Translations under genes and position numbers: made by a program | From: Streptomyces hygroscopicus | Lineage (GTDB): Bacteria; Actinomycetota; Actinomycetes; Streptomycetales; Streptomycetaceae | Assembly (NCBI GenBank): GCA_002021875.1 | Contig: CP018627.1 | Span: 2,418,001 to 2,482,000 of the forward strand | Length of the DNA: 64,000 nucleotides | Direction of reading: 5' to 3' | The notes under the pieces: model-generated | Database searches by the model: none | What the model was told of the DNA's origin: nothing | Seen by the model: the letters and a program-made list of their open reading frames with translations, nothing else | In this document: positions 1 through 9,260 of the stretch, piece by piece | How the letters are laid out: each line of letters opens with the position of its first letter | Numbering within the stretch: the first letter of the stretch is position 1

Positions 1-138
1 AGCCCGGCACGGCGACGCTTGCCAGAGAAATTGACGTCGTGGCCGGCACGGTTTCCGGTCGGGACATCGGTTCCATCGACCAGAACGAGTCGGCCACGGA
101 TGGCCTCTTCGATATCCGGGACATGCAAGCACAGACAG
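1..138 (-). pseudogene. IS5-like (DDE_Tnp_4) transposase fragment
   Basis: Read on the minus strand this piece gives LHVPDIEEAIRGRLVLVDGT and then TGNRAGHDVNFSGKRRRAG, a DDE_4-type transposase core. It is nearly identical to residues of the broken IS copy at 5000-5757, so both come from the same element type. The upstream part of the gene is lost at about position 138, and the window edge cuts the rest. It carries no start or stop of its own and cannot be functional as seen. Confidence 0.8.
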
Positions 139-420
139 GATGGCTTGGACGGTGGAGTGTGGATGGCGCCAGGCGGCGTTGTGACCGGGATTTCTACTTT
201 GCGGATGGCTGGTCGGCTACCGTCACTTGCGCTGCTTCAACGCCGACGTCGCTGCCCGGCTACGGGAGTTCTTCGCGGCCCCGGGACTGCTGATGGACGG
301 CTCCGAGGATGTCGGCGATGCCAGGCTGTCGAGGAGCTCAGGCAGAGCCAGGGCAAGAAGACTCACCGCAGCCCTCTGGCCGTGCGCGGTCACTCCTCAT
401 AGCCGTCCCCCGTGTGGAGA
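139..420. other. unassigned stretch, no convincing gene
   Basis: About 280 bases between the transposase fragment and the hairpin. Short reading frames exist on both strands, but none has a convincing start with a ribosome-binding site or a recognisable domain. It may be debris left by the IS insertion. Confidence 0.4.
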
Positions 421-450
421 AGCCCCGGCAGACCGTGGCCTGCCGGGGCT
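421..450 (-). terminator. terminator-like hairpin after the dapF operon
   Basis: A perfect 11-bp inverted repeat AGCCCCGGCAG / CTGCCGGGGCT encloses an 8-nt loop. It lies 43 nt beyond the stop codon of the leftward gene at 493, so it probably ends the leftward transcript. There is no U-tract, as is common for Streptomyces terminators. Confidence 0.7.
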
Positions 451-492
451 TCTGATGGCCTGCCGCTACGGGGGAGTCGGCAGGCTGCTTTC

Positions 493-945
493 TCAGGCGA
501 CGCCGGTCTGGTCGATGTGCCGTAGTGCGTCGGACAGCTCGCCGGGGTCAACGAATCGGGGCCGGGTGGGGTGCGGGGTGCTGAGCCAGGTGGCGGAGAG
601 GGATCCGCGCTGGCCTATCGGCATGAGCAGCCACGAGCCCGTCGTCAGGGAGCGGGTGCCCTGGGCGGTGCACCGGCGGGCAGTGCCGGCGGGGACATGG
701 ACGATGAGCTCCTGGCGGACGTAGTCCGCCAGGACGGGATAGCCGCGGTCGATCGGGAGACTGAGGCGGGTGAGCGCGGCCATGCCGCGCTCCAGCGGCG
801 CGATGACGATGGCGTCCCACTCCAGGCCGCAGTCCACCAGCCTGGTGACATACGGCGAGGTATCCCACGAGCTCCGCGCGGCTTCCTCCGGCTCGACCAG
901 CGCGGACCACTGAGGCTCGGCCTCAGCCTTGGGCATGTTCGGCAC
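493..945 (-). CDS. conserved hypothetical protein next to dapF
   Basis: A 150-residue soluble protein without signal peptide or membrane segment. It contains phrases such as LEWDAIVIAPLERGMAAL and GYPVLADYVRQELIVHVP, a pattern I associate with uncharacterised Streptomyces proteins, but I can name no domain. It lies 31 nt downstream of the dapF-like gene on the same strand and is followed by a strong hairpin. It is therefore probably the last gene of the GntR-controlled leftward operon. Function unknown. Confidence 0.65.
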   Translation of the reverse strand: MPNMPKAEAEPQWSALVEPEEAARSSWDTSPYVTRLVDCGLEWDAIVIAPLERGMAALTRLSLPIDRGYPVLADYVRQELIVHVPAGTARRCTAQGTRSLTTGSWLLMPIGQRGSLSATWLSTPHPTRPRFVDPGELSDALRHIDQTGVA

Positions 946-976
946 GGCTCCCCCTGAACGGGTCGGTCCCGGATTC

Positions 977-1879
977 TCAAGACCCCCGCTGTGCCCATGT
1001 GCCGGATCCCGCCGGGAGCCCGGAGTTGCTGGGCTGGGTGAGGCGGACGGTGCCCTGGGCGGTGATGACGGCGGGACCGGTGAGGTCTATGGCTCCGCTG
1101 GGACGCACGACGATGTGGAGACGGCCGCCGGGCAGGTCGGCGGTGTAGTCGACGGCCAGGGGCGGGGACGGTTGGTGGGCGCGGGCGGCCGCGACGGCGG
1201 CGCAGGCTCCTGTGCCGCAGGCCCGGGTCTCGCCGACACCGCGTTCATGGACCCGCAGCTCGATGTGGTGGGGGCCGCGCGCGGCGACGAACTCGACGGT
1301 GGCTCCGTGCGGGTATGCGGCAGCGGGCGTCACGGTGGGAGCGGTGCGCAGGTCTCCGGCGAGCGCGGTGTCCTCGAGGAAGACCACAGCGTGGGGGTTG
1401 CCCATGTCGACTTGGACTGCGGGCCAGGTGCGGCCCGCCGCGGTGACCTGTATGCCGTCGGCGCCGGAGAGGCGGGGGCGGCCCATGTCGATGGTGACCG
1501 GACCGGTGTGGTCCGGGACGTGGACCCTGCGGGTGCCGGCACGGGTGGCGAGGAGCAGCGCACCGGGGCGGTGCAGGCCGGCGTCGACCAGGTAGCGGGC
1601 CAGCAGACGCAGGCCGTTGCCGCACATGGCGCCGAGGCTGCCGTCGGCGTTGCGGTCGTCCATGAACCACTCGGCCTCCCTCATCGCGGCCGCCTCGGGG
1701 TCGGCGGCGCAGCGCACGGCGCGTAGCACGCCGTCGGCGCCCAGGCCGGTGCGCCGGTCGCACAGGCGGACCACTTCGGCCGGGGTGAGGGTGAGGCGGC
1801 CGTCGGGGTCGGGGAGGATGACGAAGTCGTTCTCGGCGCCGTGCCCTTTGGCGAAGGCGTGGAGTGCTGGGTCGGTCAT
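977..1879 (-). CDS. dapF: diaminopimelate epimerase-like protein
   Basis: A 300-residue protein of normal DapF length. DapF is a PLP-independent cytoplasmic epimerase that converts LL- to meso-diaminopimelate for lysine and peptidoglycan synthesis. Both catalytic cysteines are visible: Cys86 in AMCGNGLR and Cys221 in RACGTGACAA. The N-terminus has KGHGAENDFVILPD and GADGV, as in the family. Its start overlaps the stop of the upstream small gene by ATGA, so translation is coupled. The setting beside a GntR regulator, and not with lysine genes, suggests a second, accessory copy. It may be a specialised epimerase; only the fold and catalytic pair are certain. Confidence 0.88.
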   Translation of the reverse strand: MTDPALHAFAKGHGAENDFVILPDPDGRLTLTPAEVVRLCDRRTGLGADGVLRAVRCAADPEAAAMREAEWFMDDRNADGSLGAMCGNGLRLLARYLVDAGLHRPGALLLATRAGTRRVHVPDHTGPVTIDMGRPRLSGADGIQVTAAGRTWPAVQVDMGNPHAVVFLEDTALAGDLRTAPTVTPAAAYPHGATVEFVAARGPHHIELRVHERGVGETRACGTGACAAVAAARAHQPSPPLAVDYTADLPGGRLHIVVRPSGAIDLTGPAVITAQGTVRLTQPSNSGLPAGSGTWAQRGS

Positions 1880-2151
1880 GAGCGGGTGCCGGTCTCCCGT
1901 GAGATGCGCAGCCAGGCGACCTGGCCGGTGTCGGTGAGGGTCAAGCCGAAGTCGGTGCCGCGGTTGAGAACTTGCAGGGCTTGGTCCCAGTTGCGGGCCA
2001 GGCGCGGTGTCACGTCGGCCTCGATGCGTATGTCGCCGGGTCCGGGGATGATGCGGGGCCGGGCGCCGCCGAGGGTCTCCAGCTGCGCGGCCGCGTCCTG
2101 GACTGCGTCCGATTGGTGGTCTTCAGCCACGCACTCACCCCCAATCAACAC
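1876..2151 (-). CDS. small hypothetical protein, first gene of the dapF operon
   Basis: A 91-residue protein with a plausible body (ADVTPRLARNWDQALQVLNR, then GTDFGLTLTDTGQVAW) and no recognised family. A GTG seven codons in could be the true start. It precedes the dapF-like gene with a 4-bp ATGA overlap, so the two are co-translated. Its upstream region holds the two CTAGT dyads, so it is the first target of the divergent GntR regulator. The role is unknown; a partner of the epimerase is possible. Confidence 0.6.
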   Translation of the reverse strand: MLIGGECVAEDHQSDAVQDAAAQLETLGGARPRIIPGPGDIRIEADVTPRLARNWDQALQVLNRGTDFGLTLTDTGQVAWLRISRETGTRS

Positions 2152-2161
2152 AGAACGTGAT

Positions 2162-2193
2162 ACTAGTCACTAGCTTTGATCTAGTCCACTAGA
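2162..2193. promoter_or_regulatory. double dyad operator between dapF operon and GntR gene
   Basis: Two adjacent inverted repeats are visible: CTAGT-C-ACTAG at 2163-2173 and TCTAGT-CC-ACTAGA at 2180-2193. They sit in the 83-bp divergent intergenic region. GntR-family dimers bind short dyads of this kind next to their own gene, so this is most likely the operator for the regulator at 2235 and for the leftward operon. The half sites are the same in both dyads. Confidence 0.75.
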
Positions 2194-2234
2194 TTGTCAA
2201 TCAGTACAGGTCAGCGCCGTGGGCGAGGAGAAGC

Positions 2235-2978
2235 ATGGCTGACGGCAGCTCACGAGCCGCTCCGTATCTGGGCGTTGCCGCCGCGTTCCGAGCTCGCATC
2301 GCCGACGGCACCTGGGCCCACGGCGAGCGTCTGCCCTCACGCGGTGAGCTGGGCTCCGAGTTCGGCGTCGGGGAGAACGTCATCCGCCGCGCACAGGAGC
2401 TGCTGATCACCGAAGGGCTGCTCGAGGGCCGCGCGGGCTCGGGCACCTACGTACGGGCCCCCTACCAGCGGCGCACCATGCTGCGCACCCCGGCCACCGG
2501 CCTGGTCGGCCTGGGCGCCGACGGCACCTACGAGGCGGACAGCATCGCCAAGGTCCCAGCCCCGCCGGACATCGCCGAGCGTCTGGGCCTCGAGCCCGGC
2601 GAGCTGTGCGTGCGGACCACTTACGAGATCTTCGCCGACCGGCAGCCGGCAATGTTGTCCACCAGCTGGGAGCCGATGGCCATCACGGGAGGCACCGTCA
2701 TCGTCTTGCCCGAAGGCGGACCGCTGGCCGGCCGGGGCGTGGCCGCCCGCATGGCGCACCTGAGCATCACCGTGGACCGGACCGTGGAGAGACTCCGCCC
2801 GGTCCATGTCGAGCGCGACCAGGCGCAGCTGCTGGGCGTGCCCTCAGGCACCCAGGCGACGCTGATCCAGCGCACCCACTACTCCACCGACGGCAGGCCG
2901 GTGGAGACCGCCGACCTCCTCATCCCCGCGGACCGCTGGGACATCACCTACAACATCCCGGTCCCGCCCGTCACCTGA
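2235..2978 (+). CDS. GntR-family regulator with UTRA domain
   Basis: A 247-residue regulator. Residues about 8-75 form the GntR winged helix (LPSRGELGSEFGVGENVIRR, then AQELLITEGLLEGRAGSGTYV). Residues about 85-240 look like a UTRA ligand-binding domain of the HutC subfamily, with RTTYEIFADRQPAML and TLIQRTHYSTDGRPVETADL. A GAGGAG ribosome site lies 6 nt before ATG 2235. It is divergent from the small gene/dapF pair and shares the dyad-rich intergenic region, so it likely represses both itself and that operon until a small molecule binds UTRA. Confidence 0.9.
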   Translation: MADGSSRAAPYLGVAAAFRARIADGTWAHGERLPSRGELGSEFGVGENVIRRAQELLITEGLLEGRAGSGTYVRAPYQRRTMLRTPATGLVGLGADGTYEADSIAKVPAPPDIAERLGLEPGELCVRTTYEIFADRQPAMLSTSWEPMAITGGTVIVLPEGGPLAGRGVAARMAHLSITVDRTVERLRPVHVERDQAQLLGVPSGTQATLIQRTHYSTDGRPVETADLLIPADRWDITYNIPVPPVT

Positions 2979-3117
2979 CCTTGTGCATACAGCCGCCGAC
3001 GCCACCTTCCGCGTGCCCGCCCGCCGCCGACGGGCCGGCCCATGGCACCGGAGCAGGGAGCGGCCGCGCCGGCACCTGCACGCACAAAGTGCCTTCCACC
3101 TGGACCGACAGAACCCC

Positions 3118-3539
3118 TCAACAAGGAGGGTCAGCGGCATCTCGATCGGGCTGATTTCGATGGTCCCCTTCTTGGACAGCCGCATGGCGTCCCGCAATTT
3201 GGCGGTGGTCGGCTGCACGAGCATTTCGAGCGTCGCGAGCTGCGGGTGTATCCCGTCGGGCGCGGCCACCTCGAACTGATCGGTCGCGTCGATCTCCGCC
3301 GTGAACTTCCACGTCTCCTGAGCGGGGCCCTTGAGGCGGAGGGCTTCGTTTCTGACCCCGCCTCCGCTGCCGCCTCCGCCGCTGTCGGCTTGGCCTCCGG
3401 CGGATTGGAGTGCCAATGGCCGCTCCAGCGTGTCCGGATTGAACTGCAGCACAATGATCCTCTGCGGCGTCCCCCGCTCGGGGTCGACGAGGACGATTCC
3501 GGAGCGGATGGGTTTGGGTATGTCTGCATAGCGGGTCAT
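3118..3539 (-). pseudogene. contractile-tail/injection-system baseplate protein, N-terminal piece
   Basis: The first ~140 residues are conserved: IPKPIRSGIVLVDPERG, then RIIVLQFNPDTLERPLAL, a Gly-rich loop, LRLKGPAQETWKFTAEIDAT and HPQLATLEMLVQP. This is the pattern of the LysM-type tail/baseplate connector found in Streptomyces phage-tail-like contractile injection clusters. After EISPIEMPLTLLV (about 3118) similarity stops and the frame runs on into the antisense of the GntR gene, so the C-terminal half is lost. The start overlaps the preceding gene fragment by ATGA. A second relic of the same gene is at 11515-11719. Confidence 0.6.
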
Positions 3540-3862
3540 AGGCGGGCCTCAAAGCGTTCACGCAACTCCGTGTAGTCATACTGAGGGAACAACTCGGGAA
3601 ACACGTCAACCATCACCTTGAGGCGATTTCTCACATTGCTCCATGAAGTATCACGCAGGGACATTTTAGCGTACAAGTATTGCCAGCCAAATACCCCCTT
3701 GGCAAGCAGCGGTGCTTCAAGATATTGACTATAAGATAGATCAAGTTTGATATATCCTGGAGGGTATGGATCACCTCCGATGTCAGCAATATCGCAATAC
3801 CAAATCTCAAGCGGACTCACATGTGGCCGAATCCGAAGAAACAACATACGACCACTTCCGGC
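3536..3862 (-). pseudogene. hypothetical protein, C-terminal fragment
   Basis: About 100 residues, including IGGDPYPPGYIKLDLSYSQY and FGWQYLYAKMSLRD, ending LFPQYDYTELRERFEARL. The base composition is AT-richer than its neighbours, which suggests separate origin. The final segment resembles the ends of SMI1/KNR4-like immunity proteins, but no domain can be assigned. The 5' end is missing: at about 3862 the sequence changes abruptly into a metallopeptidase N-terminus in another frame. Its stop overlaps the next relic's start. Confidence 0.45.
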
Positions 3863-4077
3863 AGGAGCGTGTTCGGCCCCGAGCGCACGATCCGCTTGTG
3901 CCAGTGCCGGGTCGTGCCGAACATCTCGTTCGCCAGATCCCGGATCCGGCCGCTGACCGCCCGCTCCCCCTCGCCCGGCACCACCAGCCCGCGCCCCTCG
4001 ATCTCCGCGAAGAGCCGTACGGCCTTCGCCTGGGCATCCAGCAACCGTGCCGCACGCGTGGGTTCGTCGCCCGCCAT
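3863..4077 (-). pseudogene. M24-family peptidase, N-terminal fragment
   Basis: Seventy-two residues beginning MAGDEPTRAARLLDAQAKAV and continuing through LFAEIEGRGLVVPGEGERAV to FGTTRHWHKRIVRSGPNTLL. This is the N-terminal lead of Streptomyces M24 (aminopeptidase P-like) proteins. The metal-binding catalytic domain is absent because the gene is cut at about 3862 and joined to unrelated DNA. It is an abandoned fragment. Confidence 0.6.
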
Positions 4078-4130
4078 GGGCCCGACGGTAGGCCGCTAGA
4101 TCGTTTCCCGGCAACCGAATGAGGCAGTCC

Positions 4131-4775
4131 TCAGTCGGCGCGGCCGGTCGCCGCCACCGTCACGCCCAGGCCGATCATCGCGAGGCCGCCCGCCCCGCCG
4201 ACCGTCGAAAGGCGGCGGTCCGAGCGGGCGAACCAGGAGCGGGCCGCCGAAGCGCCCAGGCCCCACAGGGTGTCCGTGACCAGGCTGATGGTGACCGGGA
4301 CCAGGCCCAGCACCATCATCTGGACGGGAACATGACCCACCGAGTGGTCGACGAACTGCGGTAGCACCGCCGCGAAGAAGACGATGCCCTTCGGGTTGGT
4401 GACCCCCACCAAAATGCCGTCCAGAATCGAACGCAGATCACCACGCCGCTCACCGGCCGGAGCGTCCATGTTCGCCACGCGCATCTCCCTGCGGTGCCGG
4501 AACGCCTGCACACCCAGGTAGACGAGATACGCCGCCCCTGCCAGCTTCACGCCCATGAACAGCGCCACCGAGCTCTCCACCAGCGCGCCGAGGCCCCACG
4601 CCACGGCGATCACCAGGGCGTAGCAGCCGATCACATTGCCGAGGACCGTCGCGAGCGCCGTGCGGCGACCGTGTGCGAGGGCCCTGCCGACCACGAACAG
4701 CACACTCGGCCCCGGGATCACGATCACCAAGAGCGACATCGCCGCGAACGTGAGAACACTCTCCGTAGACACCAC
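4131..4775 (-). CDS. LysE-family amino-acid/metabolite exporter
   Basis: An inner-membrane translocator of about 214 residues with six predicted hydrophobic helices. The family signature SLLVIVIPGPSVLFVVGRAL is at the N-terminus, and GVTNPKGIVFFAAVLPQF lies in the middle, both typical of LysE/RhtB proteins that export amino acids or homoserine-like compounds. The GTG at 4775 is preferred over the upstream ATG because AGGAGGT stands 9 nt before it. It appears intact and monocistronic. Substrate cannot be told from the sequence. Confidence 0.88.
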   Translation of the reverse strand: MVSTESVLTFAAMSLLVIVIPGPSVLFVVGRALAHGRRTALATVLGNVIGCYALVIAVAWGLGALVESSVALFMGVKLAGAAYLVYLGVQAFRHRREMRVANMDAPAGERRGDLRSILDGILVGVTNPKGIVFFAAVLPQFVDHSVGHVPVQMMVLGLVPVTISLVTDTLWGLGASAARSWFARSDRRLSTVGGAGGLAMIGLGVTVAATGRAD

Positions 4776-4999
4776 GTGTCCGCCACCTCCTGAATCGCTC
4801 CGTCCAGGGAGCATAACTCAGAACATATCGCGTCTGATGCTTCGCGCCAACCGTCAAAGCAGGAAGTTCAGATACGCGAAAACATCTGAGTCGTGTCGGC
4901 TAAATTACCTCACCGGATCGACTCGGACACAAATATAAAGAAGCGCCCCCCTCCCGTAAGTTCGTCCCCTCTGTCGGGACGTGGCTTACGCTGGGGCTG

Positions 5000-5757
5000 T
5001 TGCGGTATCAATCTACTACGGGGCTTGCTGCCGACCAGATCGAGGAGCTCGTCGCCCGCGTCTGGCAAATCACTTACTGCACCAGGAAACGAGGACGACC
5101 TCCGGTTCTCGGACTGTATCGTGCGGTCGCGCTCACGTTGGTGCACATCCGGCAAAATCTGAATCTGTGGGTGATCTATTCGGGGTTAGTCATCCGACCG
5201 TATCGAGAATTTACCGGAAGATGCTCCCGCTGATCGGCCAGGCTCTGTACTTGCATGTCCCGGATATAGAAAAGGCCATCCGTGGCCAACTCGTGCTGGT
5301 CGATGGAACCGATATCCCGACCGGAAACCGTGCCGGCCACGACGTCAATTTCTCTGGCAAGCGTCGCCGTGCCGGGCTGAATGTCCAGATTGCCGCTGAT
5401 ACCAAGGGCGGTCTGCTGGATATTTCCGTACCTCTGCGTGGATCAATTCATGACCGCAAAGCGTTCACCGAGTGCGGTTGGGAAGCCCACCTGACGGACA
5501 CTCCAGTCATGGCCGATCCTGCGCACCAGGGAACTCACGCGATCACGCCCCACAAGAAACCATAAGGCGGAGAGCTCTCCGTCGGTGACAAGGCCAACAA
5601 CAGGAGCATCTCCTCAACACGATCCGCCGTCGAGCGATGCATCGCCAACCTCAAGAACTGGAAAATGCTCGCCAACGGATATCAAGGACGTCTCGCAGAA
5701 CTTCCCACCGTCATCCGAATCATCACAGCACTCAAGTTCTACCGACTCGGCTGGTAA
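5000..5757 (+). pseudogene. IS5-like (DDE_Tnp_4) transposase, broken
   Basis: The N-terminal part reads IEELVARVWQITYCTRKRGR in one frame. Near 5160 it shifts to GDLFGVSHPTVSRIYRKMLP in another, which continues through LVDGTDIPTGNRAGHDVNFS. A TAA stop at 5563-5565 interrupts it before the final segment RSAVERCIANLKNWKMLANG, which ends at 5757. One frameshift plus one nonsense codon make it inactive. The first 138 bases of the window are a piece of a sister copy. Confidence 0.8.
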
Positions 5758-5884
5758 CCCTTACGAATAACGCTCTCGTTCTGCCACCCGCACAGTCTGG
5801 CGGCACCACACCGCCCGGGCCAGCATTCGAACGGCACTTCATCGTAGGGCAAGCGTTGCCGGCCGCCGCACGATTGGATTCCTC

Positions 5885-6050
5885 CAGGTGGCCGCGGCGG
5901 GACCAGGTGCGGGTGGTCGGCAGCGTCATCGAGAATCCGGCTTCGTCCTCGAAGACGAGCCCGGCGCCGAGCGCCGCCACGATCCTTCCACCTGCGGCCA
6001 GGTCTTCTTCACCCAGCCGGCCACCGCTGCCTGTGGGGCCGAAGCCGGTG
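5885..6050 (-). pseudogene. IS630-family transposase fragment
   Basis: On the minus strand, AAVAGWVKKTWPQVEGS is followed, after a frameshift, by LGAGLVFEDEAGFSMTLPTT. This is the DEAGF catalytic region of IS630 (DDE_3) transposases. Both flanks are lost: the sequence jumps to other DNA near 5885 and to a Mu-type transposase beyond 6100. Confidence 0.7.
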
Positions 6051-6108
6051 TGTGTGTCGTCCGGGTTGGTCAGGACGGTGCGCAGGTCAGTGTCGGTGAT
6101 CGTGGGGG

Positions 6109-7012
6109 TCAGAAGCTGCTAGTCCGCGAGGACACCGTCCTCGATCGCGTCCGCGTGCAGGTAGGTGTGCGGGTAGGTGTGCAGACGCGGGCCGAACCCC
6201 TTCGGGTCGTCCAACGAGGCGACCAGGAACGGGGCTTCCCAGGCAGGGGCGGTGGCCGCGGTGCGCTTGGGCTGGCGGCCGCAGACAGGGCACGAGCCAG
6301 GCGCCGCTTCTCGGCCGCCTTGCGCCGCCGGTGCGCCCTGCGCTGCTCATCGGTGGCGCCGTCGGACGGGTGCGCCGACCCCAGGTGTTTCCCCGTGGCC
6401 GCCTCGAACACCTCGATCTCGTGGTCATGGTGCGGGATGTAGCGCAGGCGGACCTTGCATCCCGCCTCCGCCTCGCCGTGCATCCACTCCCCCACGTAAT
6501 AGCGCTTGTTCCAGCGCACCCCGCTCGCGGTCAGCGTGCGGGTGCGGCCGTCGGCATGCTTGCTACGAGCACCAGGACGCGGCCGCATCGAAGGGGCATG
6601 GGTGTAGTGGGGCAGGGACGCGAAACGCATCCGCTCGGCGCACGGGCTCAGGTTCTCGATCGACCCCTTCAAATCTGGCTGGTAGGCGCAGGTCCTGCAC
6701 CGGTACCGCGAAATGCCCCAGCGCATCGGCGACCGTGGTGGAGAGGAAGTCGGCGCCGCGGTCGATCCGCACCAGCGAGGGCAGGCCGCCAATCGGCCCG
6801 TGCGGGCCCGTCGGATCCTCGTCCCTCGACAGCGCGATCCGCAACGCGGCTAGGATCGCGTCCATCGAGGGCTGATACGGCGTGATCGCCGCGCCCGGAA
6901 TCACCTCGGTCGCCGTGTCGATGAACCATGTCACCCACGGGAACACCAACTCGCCGTCCAGCAGCACCTCGACCGGCACATGCTCGTGATCCCCCTCCCA
7001 GCAGGCATTCCG
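6109..7012 (-). pseudogene. Mu/TniA-type transposase, 5'-truncated and frameshifted
   Basis: Minus-strand reading gives VEVLLDGELVFPWVTWFIDT and SLVRIDRGADFLSTTVADAL, a retroviral-integrase-type DDE core. After a frameshift near 6675 it continues PDLKGSIENL, RWNKRYYVGEWMHGE and a Mu-transposase C-terminal beta-barrel region. The N-terminal domains are missing because an IS5 piece abuts at about 7020. It belongs to the large DDE transposases that work with an ATPase partner, but no partner is visible here. Confidence 0.75.
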
Positions 7013-7029
7013 CCACTGGCGGGGGCGCT

Positions 7030-7392
7030 GCAGGTGCACATCGTGACGCCACCGGGCTTCTGCCCCTGCTGGACGCCGTCCCATCGGTCCGGGGACTGCG
7101 AGGACGCCCCCGCCGCAAGCCCCGGCGCCTGTACACCGACCGGGGCTACGACTTCGACAAGTACCGCCGCCTGCTGTGGAAGCGCGGCATCAAGCCCGTG
7201 ATCGCCCGACGCGGCGTCGCCCACGGCTCCGGACTGGGCAAGGTCCGCCGGGTGGTCGAACGCGCCTTCGCCTGGCTGCACCAGTTCAAACGGCTCCGCA
7301 CCCGCTACGAACGACGCGCCGATCTCCACCAGGGCCTGCTCGAACTGGCTTGCAGCCTCATATGCCTCCGCTTTCTCCGAACCGCATTCTGA
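7030..7392 (+). pseudogene. IS5-family transposase, C-terminal fragment
   Basis: Starting with DATGLLPLLDAVPSVRG, the frame gives RLYTDRGYDFDKYRRLLWKR and VERAFAWLHQFKRLRTRYER and ends at a natural stop. The DDE glutamate region and C-terminus are preserved. The N-terminal half is missing at the junction with the Mu-type pseudogene. Confidence 0.8.
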
Positions 7393-7432
7393 AACGATCA
7401 GTTAGCCCGGTTCTTGGCACAGGCCTGATCGC

Positions 7433-7825
7433 TCAGGGACCGCCGAGGACCTCGCGGCCGATCCGGCCGTCCCGTCCGGTCCGCCCGCCCTCTGGCCCGC
7501 GCTGGCGGTCGGCGCCGACGGCCCGGCCGCGGTCTCTCGGCTGTTGGAGGCGATCGCCGCCCGGGTGCCCCGGCTTCAAGCCGCCGATCGCTGACATCAG
7601 GCGCTCGGGCTGGAGGAACGACCGGTCGTCGAGCCCGGAGCCGGCCTTCTTGCCCCACATCGCCAGCCGCCACAGCCGGGCGTGCATCTGTGAATCGCCG
7701 GACTCGGCAGCCGCGCGGGGGTTTGCTGCCAGTGAAGCGGCCTCTCTGATGCCGAGGGAGGTGGCGGCGATGTCGATCAGGCGGCCGCTCTCGTTGTCCG
7801 TGGGCTGGTCGGGCTCGCCGGTCAC
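7433..7825 (-). CDS. hypothetical protein
   Basis: A 130-residue protein from GTG 7825, chosen because GAAGAGG stands 8 nt upstream. The first 80 residues (SGRLIDIAATSLGIREAASL and RLWRLAMWGKKAGSGLDDRS) look like real protein. The last 50 are a low-complexity RGR/GR-rich tail and may be readthrough into unrelated DNA. No domain recognised. It stands alone between an IS5 fragment and a broken recombinase. Confidence 0.4.
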   Translation of the reverse strand: MTGEPDQPTDNESGRLIDIAATSLGIREAASLAANPRAAAESGDSQMHARLWRLAMWGKKAGSGLDDRSFLQPERLMSAIGGLKPGHPGGDRLQQPRDRGRAVGADRQRGPEGGRTGRDGRIGREVLGGP

Positions 7826-8005
7826 TGCAGGCCCTCTTCGGGCATGCAGTAGGGGTCCCAGTAGTACTCGCCGAGAAAACAACGGAGTAGCCCCTGACCT
7901 GGCCCGTTGCCGTGCGAGGGGCTTGGTATCGGCGTCACCGCCGAGTTCCTCCGGGTGCCGGCGAAGTCGGCTGCGTCGAACCTGTCTGACGGCGATGCGT
8001 GTTCG

Positions 8006-8927
8006 TCAGGATGTCCGCGTGACCGAAGTGATCCGGTCGGCGTGCGTGCGGTATGCCTTGCGTCCGGCCGAGGTGGAGCCGTCACCGGCGAGGGCGGCGC
8101 ACTGCTGAAGCGTGGCCTGGTGGAGGGCGAGCGGGGCGGTGACGCGTACCGAGTGGCCTTGCCCGCGGCGGATGGTCCGGCCGCTGTGCAGTGCCTCGTG
8201 GACAGCGGCGTCCGGGGTGCCGTCAAAGTGGTCGGCGAGCAGGCCGGGCACGTCGATGGCGTGCGGCTGCTCGGGCGCCTGCTCCTGGTCCTCAGCGTCG
8301 GCGGGCACGCCGCCGGGTTCCTTCAGGTCGTCGCCGACGTCGCGGGCGCCGGCCGCGTCGAGCACCCGGCGGATGATCTTGGGCGCGACGTCGTACTGCC
8401 GGGCGAGGGCCTTCACCGCGGCGCCCTTGGCGTACACCTCGACGATGTCGGCCGCCTTATCGCCGTCGAGCGCGGCCGGGCATCCCAGGGTCTTGCCCGC
8501 GGCCTCGGCGGCGTCGACGCCTTCCTTGGTGTTCTCCGAGATCATGCCGCGCTGGAACTCCAGGACTCCCGCGAGCATCGCGACGAACAGCTTGGTCTGC
8601 GGGTCGTCGGCCGCCAGGTCGAAGCCGGACCACTCGCCGGTAGCGATGTGCAGGTGCAGGCCGCGCCGCTGGAGGACCTCCCGGATCTGGATGACGTCCT
8701 TGGTCGAGCGGAACAGCCGCGCGGCGTCCGCGATGCGCGTGGTGTCGCCGATCGCCGCTTCGTCGGGCAGCTGGCGAAACCCGGATCGGTATGATCGCGT
8801 AGACGCGTGACGACGTGGCCGGGTCCTCGTACGTAGGTGCGCCGGACTTGAGCAGGCTATCCAGAGCGTGGAGTTGGCGGGTATTGGTCTGCTTATCGGT
8901 GGAGTGCCGTAGATACAGACCGCTCAC
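8006..8927 (-). pseudogene. serine recombinase (resolvase/invertase), frameshifted
   Basis: The N-terminal frame starts at GTG 8927 behind GAGGGGG and gives LYLRHSTDKQTNTRQLHALD, with the catalytic-serine region in RHSTDKQ. Between about 8780 and 8810 the frame shifts to QLPDEAAIGDTTRIADAARL, FVAMLAGVLEFQRGMISENT and a C-terminal helix-turn-helix region with YDVAPKIIRRVLDAAG. Such enzymes resolve cointegrates or integrate elements. The arginine-rich central core is damaged, so it is probably inactive unless the shift is a sequence error. Confidence 0.75.
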
Positions 8928-9260
8928 GTATCGTCCCCCTCTTCGCTCGTCCGGTGGGGCGCCGGATCGCGATCGTAAGGGGGCTAATTGGGGAGGCGCA
9001 CATGCGGAGCGAACCCGACTGGATCGGCGCGCCGATTTGCCTCGCTGAATCGGGGAGCGGGGGCGCAATCAACCGATTCCGCCCCCGCTCGTCATTCGAC
9101 CGGTGTCAGAGGACACCCGGCGCCACCGCGTGCAGCTCCGTGGCGGGTTGGGGTGGCTTTCCCCGAATCGACTGCACGCCGTGCGGCACATGTGGAAGTC
9201 GCCGTGAACACCGCTACGCCACGGCGTCACCTACTGTTCTGCTGGGCGCACGGGAAAACG
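8928..9260. other. intergenic, nothing recognised
   Basis: 333 bases between the recombinase start and the end of the WD40-like gene. It contains the divergent upstream region of the recombinase. No convincing gene, hairpin or repeat was seen. Confidence 0.4.

Noticed and set aside
929..1726. Long plus-strand open frame opposite dapF
   Set aside because: It is antisense to a gene with clear catalytic motifs and has Gly/Arg/Ala-rich composition without domains; a GC-bias shadow.
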